From assembly GCA_050745265.1 (NCBI GenBank), contig JBOGKE010000151.1, positions 5,921 through 69,920 on the forward strand: DNA of 64,000 bases, in the 5' to 3' direction. Source of the stretch: RH2-MAG17b sp050745265. Its GTDB lineage: Bacteria > Acidobacteriota > Terriglobia > UBA7540. Under the pieces are notes generated by a model. The model did no database searches. It saw only the letters and a program-made list of their open reading frames with translations, and had not been told where the DNA came from. The position numbers were made by a program, and so were the translations under genes. Shown here in pieces: positions 1 to 7,519 of the stretch (the stretch's first letter is position 1; each line of letters starts with the position of its first letter).

Positions 1-37
1 TCGAATATAACTTGCGGTGACGGAAATGCGTGGGGCT

Positions 38-934
38 ATGACAAAAAAACGTTTTGCGAACCGATCGATTCTTCTGGCGGCGCTGTTCGTCGCCGCCGTT
101 CCGGCGAGCCTGTGGTGCGCCGGCCCGGCTCAGGAGTCCTCGACGTTTTACACCACGCGCACGCCGCGCATCACGCTCACCAACATCACCGGAACGGTGG
201 TGGTTCGGGGCTGGGCTAAGCCGCGAGTACGCGCTGTTTCCGTCATGGCCTCGCCGCACGTCGAGATCGACAAGGAGCAGGTGCCGCCTCAGGGAGAGGC
301 GGAAAAGATTCAGCTCGTCACTCACATTCTCGACCGCAGCGTCGAAGGGCCCGGCAGCCGGGTCGATTACACGCTCGATGTGCCAGTGGGCGCGAGCGTG
401 GAGATCAGGAATCCCCAAGGCTTGGTTCGCATCGATAATCTGACCGGCGATACGTGGGTGCAATCGGTGGGCGGCAACATCTTTATCAGCGGGGCGGCCG
501 GGGAAGTTAACGCATCGTCCTTTGGCGGCGAGATCGAGATTGACCGGTCGTCGGGCGCGATCCAAGCTTCGACCGTCACCGGCAATCTCAAGTTCGTTTC
601 ACCGTCCAGCACCGAGATTCACGGGAACACAACCTCCGGGAACATTGCTTATGAGGGCGATCTCGTGCCTTCCGGCAATTACGTGATGCGAACCTATAAC
701 GGCGGAATCAGCTTTCTCATCCCTCGCTCTTCTTCGTTCGAGCTCAACGCCCGTTGCGGCCACTGCAAAGTGGACAATCAACTGAAGCTGAGCCGCTCAA
801 ACCGCCATTCCACGGTACCTTCCTTCGAAAACTCGCTCTTCGGCATCCACAACCTCGGTACCGCAACCCTCAAGCTCACATCCTTCAAAGGGTCAATTCG
901 AATTACCCCGCAGCCCGAAGCGCCTCAGCAATGA
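38..934 (+). CDS. DUF4097-like exported beta-helical surface protein
   Basis: A 298-residue protein with no catalytic motif. The N-terminus (MTKKRFANRS, then a run of Leu/Ala/Val to about residue 28) reads as a signal peptide, so it is probably periplasmic or surface-exposed. From about residue 40 it shows alternating short hydrophobic strands and Gly turns (VRIDNLTGDTWVQSVGGNI, then GEIEIDRSSGAIQAST), the repeated-strand pattern of DUF4097 putative adhesins, common in Acidobacteriota. The ATG at 38 is chosen because it begins the Lys/Arg-rich signal start; an in-frame GTG at 17 would add seven residues. The gene is alone on its strand, followed by 538 bp of repeats. The family match is by pattern only and the biological role is unknown. 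Confidence 0.65.
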   Translation: MTKKRFANRSILLAALFVAAVPASLWCAGPAQESSTFYTTRTPRITLTNITGTVVVRGWAKPRVRAVSVMASPHVEIDKEQVPPQGEAEKIQLVTHILDRSVEGPGSRVDYTLDVPVGASVEIRNPQGLVRIDNLTGDTWVQSVGGNIFISGAAGEVNASSFGGEIEIDRSSGAIQASTVTGNLKFVSPSSTEIHGNTTSGNIAYEGDLVPSGNYVMRTYNGGISFLIPRSSSFELNARCGHCKVDNQLKLSRSNRHSTVPSFENSLFGIHNLGTATLKLTSFKGSIRITPQPEAPQQ

Positions 935-966
935 GCGCGCGGCCTTCAACGCAGACTTCGCATGAG

Positions 967-1038
967 GCTGAAAAACCCGCGGAACTGTCGTCCTGAGGAG
1001 TTCCTCATGTCGCTTCGCAACACCCCGAAGCATGAAAT
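967..1038 (+). repeat. Dispersed repeat, family A (copy 1)
   Basis: This copy starts GCTGAAAAACCCGCGG, continues TCGTCCTGAGGAGTT, then TCATGTC and ends with a GCATGAAA motif. The copy at 57405-57480 shares nearly the whole length. Copies at 9317-9368 and 25102-25149 share the CTGAGGAG to AAGCATGA core. There is no coding potential. Confidence 0.8.
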
Positions 1039-1040
1039 GA

Positions 1041-1236
1041 CCCCTCACCCGCCCTCGTTCCTCGGGAACCCTCTCCCAGAGGGAGAGGGGTTGAAGAAGG
1101 CGGAACTCCAGCCCACTCCGAGACGCAGAGGGTGGCGAGCCCTTCGGCTCCGCTCTCCAGAAACTTCAGACGGGAGCGGCCAAAAGGCCCGGAGGGCCGG
1201 AAGAAAGTAGCCCCGGGCGTAAGCCCGGGGTTAACG
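1041..1236 (+). repeat. Composite intergenic element, family B (full copy 1)
   Basis: About 195 bp built from three blocks in fixed order: an inverted repeat around CTCGGGAACCCTCTCCCAGAGG, a block GAGGGTGGCGAGCCCTTCG, and CTCCAGAAACTTCAG running into the perfect hairpin CCCCGGGCGTAAGCCCGGGG. The same blocks occur in the same order, inverted, at 36020-36236. The last block alone recurs at 6053-6132. Confidence 0.8.
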
Positions 1237-1372
1237 ACAGGGCCCTACGGATCCTTGCCGCGCCCGCTTCAAGGGCTCGATCCGGCGTTTCTGGCAGCAT
1301 GGACCCCGCCACCCGGCGGGCGGACGCTCTGAACGCGCGACTCAGGTCGAGAGCAGCGGAGGCGTGTCAAAG

Positions 1373-1402
1373 TTGTCGCGCGTCAGAACGAGTTTCTATA
1401 AT
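1373..1402 (+). promoter_or_regulatory. Putative sigma-70 promoter for aroK
   Basis: TTGTCG (1373-1378), an 18 bp spacer and a perfect TATAAT (1397-1402) lie about 70 bp upstream of the aroK ATG. The -35 box matches the consensus at four of six positions. This is inferred from sequence only. Confidence 0.4.
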
Positions 1403-1472
1403 CATTTTGGGCCGGGAGGCCGCACGGAGTGCTGCGGTTCTGTATATTCTTACAGCACGCCCCCAGACAACG

Positions 1473-1985
1473 ATGATTCGCCACCGCAAAAGGCTTATTT
1501 ATCTTCTGGGCTTCATGGGCTGTGGCAAGTCCACGGTGGGAGAAATCCTGGCGCGGGCTGCCCGATGGCCCTTCATCGATCTTGATGCAACGATCGAGGG
1601 CGGCCGCGGAATCTCAATCCGCGAAATTTTCGAGCAGGCTGGCGAGCCATTCTTCCGCCAGGTGGAGCACGCCGCGCTGGTTGAGGCGTCAAAAACCGAG
1701 CCCGCGGTGATCGCCCTCGGCGGCGGAACATGGGTGCAGGAAACGAATATGAGCGTGATCCGCGACACGGGAGGCGCAACGATCTGGCTCGATTGCGGGA
1801 TCGAGGAGCTTCGCCGCCGCTGTGAAGGCATCACAAACCGGCCGCTCTTTCGCAGCCCCGAGGGCTTTGCCGAGCTGCTCAATCAGCGAATCCCATACTA
1901 CCAGCTTGCCGAATTCCGCATTCCCACAGACGGGGCCGCTCCCGAAGAAGTCGTCGAGCGCATTCTGCGCATGAACATCTTCTGA
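1473..1985 (+). CDS. aroK: Shikimate kinase
   Basis: A 170-residue cytoplasmic enzyme, the usual size for the family, that phosphorylates shikimate to shikimate-3-phosphate with ATP in aromatic amino acid and chorismate synthesis. The Walker A loop is at residues 13-21 (GFMGCGKST). The DxD metal/substrate motif is Asp36 and Asp38. The substrate-binding FRQVE segment is near residue 62, and the GGGTW shikimate-binding motif is at 83-87. The ATG at 1473 starts just before the first beta strand; the open frame runs upstream to 1299, but that part is repeat-derived. The gene stands alone, converging with the TonB receptor across 43 bp. No other shikimate-pathway gene is nearby. Confidence 0.95.
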   Translation: MIRHRKRLIYLLGFMGCGKSTVGEILARAARWPFIDLDATIEGGRGISIREIFEQAGEPFFRQVEHAALVEASKTEPAVIALGGGTWVQETNMSVIRDTGGATIWLDCGIEELRRRCEGITNRPLFRSPEGFAELLNQRIPYYQLAEFRIPTDGAAPEEVVERILRMNIF

Positions 1986-2028
1986 CCGGCGTGCCAGCCG
2001 CCGGAGTAATCCGCCGGGCGAATGAGAG

Positions 2029-4428
2029 CTAATACGTGAGCTTGAGTGCGACACTGAAGCTGCGGGGAACGCCGATGGCTGTCCCCGAAAACAGGCTGGC
2101 AAAGTTAATCACATTGAAGTGGTTCGTCAAGTTGGAACCCTCCATCTCAACGCGAATCGCCTTGTTCTCCTTGCTGTACAGATCAATGCCAGCGGAAGCG
2201 CCGAGCGAATAGGAAGGACGAACCCGCCCTCGTGCGAAGTCGACCTCATTCAAAACACGCTGGCCGTACTGGCGCAGGAGGAAGCTGTAGCTTGTATCTC
2301 CGGTGTCGCGCTCCACGGGCAGGCCGCTCCCGTAAGCAGCATCCGCGGCCAGCCATAGCGCCTTTGTCGCGTCGAAGCGCAGATGCGCGTGCGCGGTATT
2401 GCGCTGGTCCTGCGAAATCCAAAAGCGGCGGTTGTCGCGCACGGTCGCCAGAGCCTGAGTGCCAATAAACAACCCGCCCGTGATCGGCCCTTGCCCCACG
2501 CCTTCCTGGTTTGCATAACTGACAAAACCCGAGAACCTCCCCCAGTCCGGGACCTCGAGCTTGCCTTCAATGCCTTCGATCCAAGCGCTGGCATCGGCAA
2601 TCGGGAAACTGACGCCGGTATCGAGCAACGTGTCGTCGTCGGAATAATTGCGGAGGTTGCGCCGGAAAAGATTGGCGTTAAAGCGCAGGTTTCCCCAGAA
2701 GCCTCTCGTCACGCCGATCTCGTAGTAATCGCCGCGGGACGGCTGAACGGATAGTCGCAGCACCAGGCTGCTGACTTGACTGAGTTCGGGCGAGCTGGCC
2801 AGCAGGAGATTTTCAATCGCCGGGGTCTGAAAGACGCGATCGTAGGAAGCGTGAACCAGCAGTCCCGCGGACTCAAAATAATGGGAAATGGACAGACGCG
2901 GGCTCCAGGCGCTCTGGGTTACCACGAAACGATATTCGTCATACCGCAGGCCAGCGCTGACGTTCCAATCGTTCCAGTGGATGCTGTCTTCAGCGAAAGC
3001 CGACGGCTCGATGGCGGTTCGACGGTCGCGGAAGCTGAAGTTCAATGCAGTGCCTGGGTCGAACAGCGTGGGCTCCGAGATGTTGTATTGGAGCGCCTCA
3101 TGGACGGGATCGAAAATAGCGTCCGTGCCGACTTTCCAGTCGTGTTTGCCGCGTGCTCCCGCGAGCGTCAGGCGCGCGTAGCCCTCTCGAAACCCGCGCT
3201 GCTGGCCAACGATAACAGGCAGCGCCCGGTCGTTTGACCATAGCCGGAAGGATTCATCGCGCACGCTTCCTTCGGCGCTGAACAAAAGACTCGGCGACAG
3301 GATGAGATCATAATCCGCCTGACCGCTGGTTGCCCCGCTCGCGGCATCCTGCCTCTGGCCCGCTTCTTGCTGCACGAGTTCATTGGGAACTTCGTAGCGA
3401 AGATCATCGTGCATCACGGAAACGTGCAGGCGGTTCCGCGGATTGACGTCTAGCGAGTAGGAGCCCGTGAACGCGCCGGTTGAGCCGGCGTTCGTGTAGT
3501 TATCGACTACAGGCGGATCCAGGTACCGGTCCGTAGCGCCTGCGTTGCCGGTTAGCATGAACTGGCTTCGGCCGCGGGCGTAACCCAGCCCTAAATATCC
3601 GCTCACGCTAGAAAAGCTTCCACCCTGGGCTACAGCCGTCAAGTGCAGGCCGGGGATCTGGCTTTCCGGCGTGGTAATTTCAACCACTCCGCCCAGCTTG
3701 CGCCCGTACTCGGCCGGAAAGCCCGCCGTCATCACCCGCATCGACTCGACGTCTTCCGATTCGAAGGGCGGCGTAAACGCCGGCGACCGATTTTCCGTGA
3801 ACGGGAGACCGTTCACCACGTACTGAACATCGTATTCGGAACCTCGCGGATGCAATACGCCATTCGCTTCGTAAAGCCAGCCGGGCTCCGAGTCCACAAG
3901 ATTGCTCAAGCCTCGGCCGAGCTGCACGGGAAGTTCCTCCTGAGCGGCCCGTGAGCCAATCGAGTAAACGACGCCGGTGCGCTCGGGATCGATGAGCGTT
4001 GCCGAATCGGGCACGCGAACCTGGGTCCGAACGGGCGCCACACTGAGTGTGACGGAGACGCTGACCGGCACCTCGGAGCGAACATCGACCAAGCGGCTTG
4101 CCGGTGAGAACCCCTGGTGGGAAACGCTCAGGCGGTAAACTCCAAAGGGAAGATCGCGCGAAGCGTAGCGGCCATCCGGCCGGGTTTGAAAAGTCCGGCG
4201 AACGTGGTTAGCCTCGCTGACCAGACTTGCCGTGGCCGCGATCGGCACACCCCTCGCGTCTTGCACGCTCAGACGAAGCTCGCTGCGCTCGCGCTGGCCG
4301 AAGGCAGGAACAGCCGCGAGGATTCCAAGAAGAAGAACAGATAAAAGCTTGGCAGATGCGCCTTCTGCCGCAGCGCGATGGCTGATGCCTGCCCCGAATC
4401 GAGTCGTGCGCGAAATGAGTCTTGCCAA
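2029..4428 (-). CDS. TonB-dependent receptor with carboxypeptidase-regulatory N-terminal domain
   Basis: A predicted outer-membrane beta-barrel receptor of about 799 residues. After a signal segment (LLSVLLLGILAAVPAFG) comes a carboxypeptidase-regulatory-like domain (LRLSVQDARGVPIAATASL, then DGRYASRDLPFGVYRLSV). A plug region follows (YVVNGLPFTENRSPAF, then AEYGRKLGGVVEITT), and then a long barrel ending in an aromatic C-terminus (SVALKLTY), as expected for barrel assembly. Such receptors take up large substrates with energy from TonB/ExbBD; the substrate here cannot be read. The open frame extends to 4599. A TTG at 4426-4428 is preferred because a purine-rich GAGGGATGG lies upstream and it puts the signal peptide close to the start. 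No partner transporter is adjacent. Confidence 0.85.
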   Translation of the reverse strand: MARLISRTTRFGAGISHRAAAEGASAKLLSVLLLGILAAVPAFGQRERSELRLSVQDARGVPIAATASLVSEANHVRRTFQTRPDGRYASRDLPFGVYRLSVSHQGFSPASRLVDVRSEVPVSVSVTLSVAPVRTQVRVPDSATLIDPERTGVVYSIGSRAAQEELPVQLGRGLSNLVDSEPGWLYEANGVLHPRGSEYDVQYVVNGLPFTENRSPAFTPPFESEDVESMRVMTAGFPAEYGRKLGGVVEITTPESQIPGLHLTAVAQGGSFSSVSGYLGLGYARGRSQFMLTGNAGATDRYLDPPVVDNYTNAGSTGAFTGSYSLDVNPRNRLHVSVMHDDLRYEVPNELVQQEAGQRQDAASGATSGQADYDLILSPSLLFSAEGSVRDESFRLWSNDRALPVIVGQQRGFREGYARLTLAGARGKHDWKVGTDAIFDPVHEALQYNISEPTLFDPGTALNFSFRDRRTAIEPSAFAEDSIHWNDWNVSAGLRYDEYRFVVTQSAWSPRLSISHYFESAGLLVHASYDRVFQTPAIENLLLASSPELSQVSSLVLRLSVQPSRGDYYEIGVTRGFWGNLRFNANLFRRNLRNYSDDDTLLDTGVSFPIADASAWIEGIEGKLEVPDWGRFSGFVSYANQEGVGQGPITGGLFIGTQALATVRDNRRFWISQDQRNTAHAHLRFDATKALWLAADAAYGSGLPVERDTGDTSYSFLLRQYGQRVLNEVDFARGRVRPSYSLGASAGIDLYSKENKAIRVEMEGSNLTNHFNVINFASLFSGTAIGVPRSFSVALKLTY

Positions 4429-4807
4429 CTTGGTTCCATCCCTCTGCAAAAGTAGCACATTCTCCCATGGAGCCGGCCGCGGCCGACCCGTCCAGGATTC
4501 GCATTCATCGTGGTTTGGCCGCCCGCGCGCTGACGTTTCGCAGAACTTGACTGTCGCGTTCGTCTCACCGATCTCCAAAATCTCTTCCCGATGTGCCAAT
4601 CTTCAGGGGATGGACCTCCCGGGCCCAGCGAGGACATCGTCAATAGAAGGGCGCTCACCGCGAATTGCCGGCTTGCGCAGGCGAGGCGGTCCGAGGACGC
4701 GGTTGGGTTCAAAGCCGGAGTCCCTTCGCCGCGAGCGGAACGGGGCGTCCCAAACGCGTGTGCACCATTGCGGATTGGCGATTGCGGCTTGTAGCACGCC
4801 TGGGGGG
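4429..4807. other. Intergenic region without recognisable gene
   Basis: About 380 bp between the start of the TonB receptor and the end of the degenerate HD-GYP gene, both on the minus strand. Open frames here overlap each other on both strands and show no family signature. It probably carries the receptor promoter, but no clear -35/-10 pair was found. Confidence 0.5.
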
Positions 4808-5983
4808 TTAGGCGGGGTGGGGCTTCGCGCCGTCGCTGATCCTGACGCGAATCGGCTCCTTCACCCCCAAGGCAGGAGAAAAGTTCTTAATTCTCTCAAT
4901 CAATCCGAGGGTTGCTTCCTGCCCGCGCGCGATCAGAAGGAGTCCGCGGGTGGTCTTCACGTCTTCGGCAAAGACCATGCCGGCTCTGACCTCACGCAAA
5001 GAAATCTCGCGCACGCCGGTGGTGTGCGTGCCGCCGCCACGGAGCTCGGCAAGCTCCTTAAGGATGGCGGGATCATACCAGCCTGGGCGCCGCATCATCA
5101 GGTCCAGCGCCGCAGCCCCGGGAACGCATTGCGATTCCAGCGCGTCCAGGTCGAGAATCGCTTTGAGAGCGCGCGCTCCCCACGGGATGTCGTCTCCGCG
5201 AGCGCCATCGTGCGGTGGGCCCTCGCCATCGTAGTGCTTGCCGGCGTAAAGGAGGATCTTCCGCACGGGCTCCAGGCGAGGAATATTGGCGAGCAGGTTT
5301 TCGGTGACGGCGGGCGTGCGGTCGATCATGACCTGCTCCTCCGGCGTCGCCGAGTCGCCTCGATAGAGTTTGTCGAGCACTTCGAGAGGCAGCGTCACGC
5401 AGCCGATCTGGGAAAGCATGGCCGCCACCTCCACCGGCCACCTCTCCGTAATGTTGCACTTCGCGAACAAACCTTCGAGGGACCGGCGGGCGCGCGCGCC
5501 TCGCCCAAACGCGGCGGGGCTGACTAGAGCCAAGACGTCGGTCAACGCCTTGACGCTTCCGTGCAGCGTCTGTTCCAGCAGGACTCTCTCGGCGGTGATC
5601 AGGCGGTGCTGCCCGCGCGCGGCGTCAAGCGCCGTCCGAAAAGCCGGAAGCGGGCAGGGCTTCATGATCAGACGAAAGATTGCGCCCTCGTTCACGGCTT
5701 CGACGGCGTCGCCGAGGTCCGCATGACCCGTGAACAGAACGCGAACGGCCTCGGGCGCCACCTGCCGGGTATACTTCAGGAACGAGATGCCATCCATGCC
5801 GGGCATTCTCAAATCCGAGACAATTACCTCAAACTGGGGGGCGTGGCGCAGAAGGTCGATCGCGGCGTGGCCTCCTGGCGAGGTCGTGATGCTGTAGGTT
5901 CGGCGTAATCCTCGCACCAGGGCGTCTGCCAGGCTTAGCTCGTCATCGACGAGTAAGATACGCGGTAGGTCGAGTTCTGCCAT
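4808..5983 (-). CDS. Response regulator with degenerate HD-GYP domain
   Basis: A 391-residue cytoplasmic protein. The receiver domain (1-125) begins RILLVDDE, has the phospho-acceptor Asp57 (VSDLRMPGMDG) and the conserved Lys108. Residues 140-345 resemble an HD-GYP output domain, whose active members hydrolyse cyclic-di-GMP. Here the HD metal pair is replaced (AMLSQIGC at 189-195 where the family has LLHDIGK). The GYP block reads KHYDGEGPPHDG (249-260), with GPP for GYP and no first HH. It is therefore probably catalytically dead and may act as a binding or scaffold domain. ATG 5983 is chosen because it starts 12 residues before the DDE motif; ATG 6031 is possible but lies in repeat sequence. 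The gene follows the HDOD gene on the same strand after a 309 bp repeat-bearing gap. Confidence 0.8.
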   Translation of the reverse strand: MAELDLPRILLVDDELSLADALVRGLRRTYSITTSPGGHAAIDLLRHAPQFEVIVSDLRMPGMDGISFLKYTRQVAPEAVRVLFTGHADLGDAVEAVNEGAIFRLIMKPCPLPAFRTALDAARGQHRLITAERVLLEQTLHGSVKALTDVLALVSPAAFGRGARARRSLEGLFAKCNITERWPVEVAAMLSQIGCVTLPLEVLDKLYRGDSATPEEQVMIDRTPAVTENLLANIPRLEPVRKILLYAGKHYDGEGPPHDGARGDDIPWGARALKAILDLDALESQCVPGAAALDLMMRRPGWYDPAILKELAELRGGGTHTTGVREISLREVRAGMVFAEDVKTTRGLLLIARGQEATLGLIERIKNFSPALGVKEPIRVRISDGAKPHPA

Positions 5984-6292
5984 ATCGTGCCAGTGATGGC
6001 GTAAGACGGCGGCGAGCCCTGTGCTTGTCATCCTGAGCCTCTCGGCTGCGTTCTCCAGAAACTTCAATGAGGAGAAGAGCGAAAGGCCGAAGGGCGGCAA
6101 GAATGTGGCCCCGGGCGCAAGCCCGGGGTTAAGGATAGAGCGCCAAAAGCTTTTCCCGCGCGACGGACCCGCTGACCGGCGGGCCGCAACTCAGGGTAAA
6201 CTCCGCGAAGGATCCCGCTGTTTCCGCTCAGGCTAAACTCCGCCAACCTGAACACCGTCCGGGCACGAGCTGTGCGGGAAATGGATACTGAT
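5984..6292. other. Intergenic gap with partial family B repeat
   Basis: A 309 bp gap between two signalling genes on the same strand. It contains the CTCCAGAAACTTCA to CCCGGGG block at 6053-6132. The hairpin CCCCGGGCGCAAGCCCGGGG inside it could weaken read-through from the HDOD gene into the degenerate HD-GYP gene. Confidence 0.6.
6053..6132 (+). repeat. Composite intergenic element, family B (partial copy)
   Basis: Matches the last block of the 1041-1236 element: CTCCAGAAACTTCAAT, GAAAGGCC, GAATGTGGCCCCGGG and the GCAAGCCCGGGGTTAA hairpin arm. The first two blocks are absent. Confidence 0.75.
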
Positions 6293-7519
6293 TTAGGATG
6301 CCCTGCACATCGAGGCGCCGAGGGTCTCGCCAACGTCGTGCGCCATCACGCGCCACTCGGGAAGCCGGTCGGTAACGCCAAGCGCGTCCACGAGCGTTTC
6401 GTCAAGCGTGGGTTGGACGAGGCCGCATTCCGCCGTCGAAGCGGCGCGGCACTCGAGCGCGAGCACGTTCGCGAGGTGAACGGCCGCGAGCGCGTCCATC
6501 CCCTGTTGCGGCACGCGGCCCGGCGCGTGATGATGCGCCACCGCTTCGACAATAGGCGACGGCAGCCCCCACAACCCGAGAAGATAAGCGCCGATTTCGG
6601 CATGGGTCACGCCGCTCAGTTCCTGTTCGATCTCGAAAATGGGGCGCTGGCGCTCGCGCGCCTGGGCAAGGACTCGGGCCAGGTAGTCCGGCATCCGCGC
6701 GGCCAAGACAAGCTTCCCGACGTCGTGGAGGAGCGCGGCAAGCCCCGTCATATCCGACAGGTACTTCACCGTGGGCAGCGTCTGAGCGATCTTCGCGGTG
6801 AGATACGCATGATTCTGAAACTCATCCACCGAGAAACCCGCCACCAGCTCCTTTTGCTCAAAACTGCGGAAGACGCCGAGCGACAGCACGAGATTTTTGA
6901 GGATGTTCGTGCCGAGGTAGCTGACGGCGGTTTGAATGTTGGTGACGTTCCGAGCCAGGCCGAAAAACGACGAATTGACCAGTTGGAGGATTTTCGCCGC
7001 AATCGCGACGTCTTGCTCGATGAGCTTCGCTACGCGATCGAGGGAGACGTCGGCGTCACCCAGCGCATCGGTAAGCGCCGTGTAAGTTCGCGGCAGCGCA
7101 GGCAGCGCTCCCATCGAGCCGACGGTCCGCCGCAGCGCGTCGTCGCTGAGCACGCTTTGCAGCCTGCACGCGCGCTCAATCGAGACGCGCAAGGTGCTCG
7201 GGTCGCATGGCTTTCCCAAAAATTGATGGGCAATCGGCACGGCGCGGAAAGCGGAGCTCAGGTCGGCGTGCCCGGAAAGGATAATGCGGATCACCTGCGG
7301 GAATTCTTCCTGCACGCGCCCGAGCAGCGAGGGGCCGTCCATGCCCGGCATGCGCATGTCGGAAACGACCACGTCAAACGGCGCCGCCGCCAGCATCGCG
7401 AGCGCCGCGTCGCCGCCCTGCGCGAACGACATTTCCCACTCGCCGCGCTGCGACCGGAGCATGCGCTGGAGCGCTTGCAGCACGTTGGGTTCGTCATCAA
7501 CAAACAAAACTCGCCTCAT
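6293..7519 (-). CDS. Response regulator with HDOD output domain
   Basis: A 408-residue cytoplasmic protein. The receiver (1-125) has VLFVDDE at the start, Asp54 in VVSDMRMPGMDG as phospho-acceptor, and a conserved Lys in FLGKPCD. An HDOD domain follows (about 145-350), typified by LPALPRTYTAL, DVAIAAKILQLVNSSFFG and a retained HD pair in AALLHDVGKLVLA, then HAEIGAYLLGLWGLP. HDOD proteins usually act as signalling or scaffold modules without a settled enzymatic activity. The ATG at 7519 overlaps the stop of the upstream histidine kinase gene by four bases (ATGA), so the pair is very likely translationally coupled and the kinase is its probable phospho-donor. Confidence 0.88.
   Translation of the reverse strand: MRRVLFVDDEPNVLQALQRMLRSQRGEWEMSFAQGGDAALAMLAAAPFDVVVSDMRMPGMDGPSLLGRVQEEFPQVIRIILSGHADLSSAFRAVPIAHQFLGKPCDPSTLRVSIERACRLQSVLSDDALRRTVGSMGALPALPRTYTALTDALGDADVSLDRVAKLIEQDVAIAAKILQLVNSSFFGLARNVTNIQTAVSYLGTNILKNLVLSLGVFRSFEQKELVAGFSVDEFQNHAYLTAKIAQTLPTVKYLSDMTGLAALLHDVGKLVLAARMPDYLARVLAQARERQRPIFEIEQELSGVTHAEIGAYLLGLWGLPSPIVEAVAHHHAPGRVPQQGMDALAAVHLANVLALECRAASTAECGLVQPTLDETLVDALGVTDRLPEWRVMAHDVGETLGASMCRAS

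Larger units (their letters stand above)
935..1472. other. Intergenic region rich in dispersed repeats
   Basis: A 538 bp gap between the DUF4097-like gene and aroK. It holds a copy of the ACCCGCGG/CTGAGGAG repeat (967-1038), a full copy of the composite element (1041-1236) and a putative promoter at 1373-1402. The open frames across it are repeat-derived and show no protein family. Confidence 0.7.

Noticed and set aside
4232..5527. A 431-residue plus-strand open frame
   Set aside because: It spans the antisense of the TonB receptor 5' end, an intergenic gap and the antisense of the receiver/HD-GYP gene, so it cannot be one real gene.
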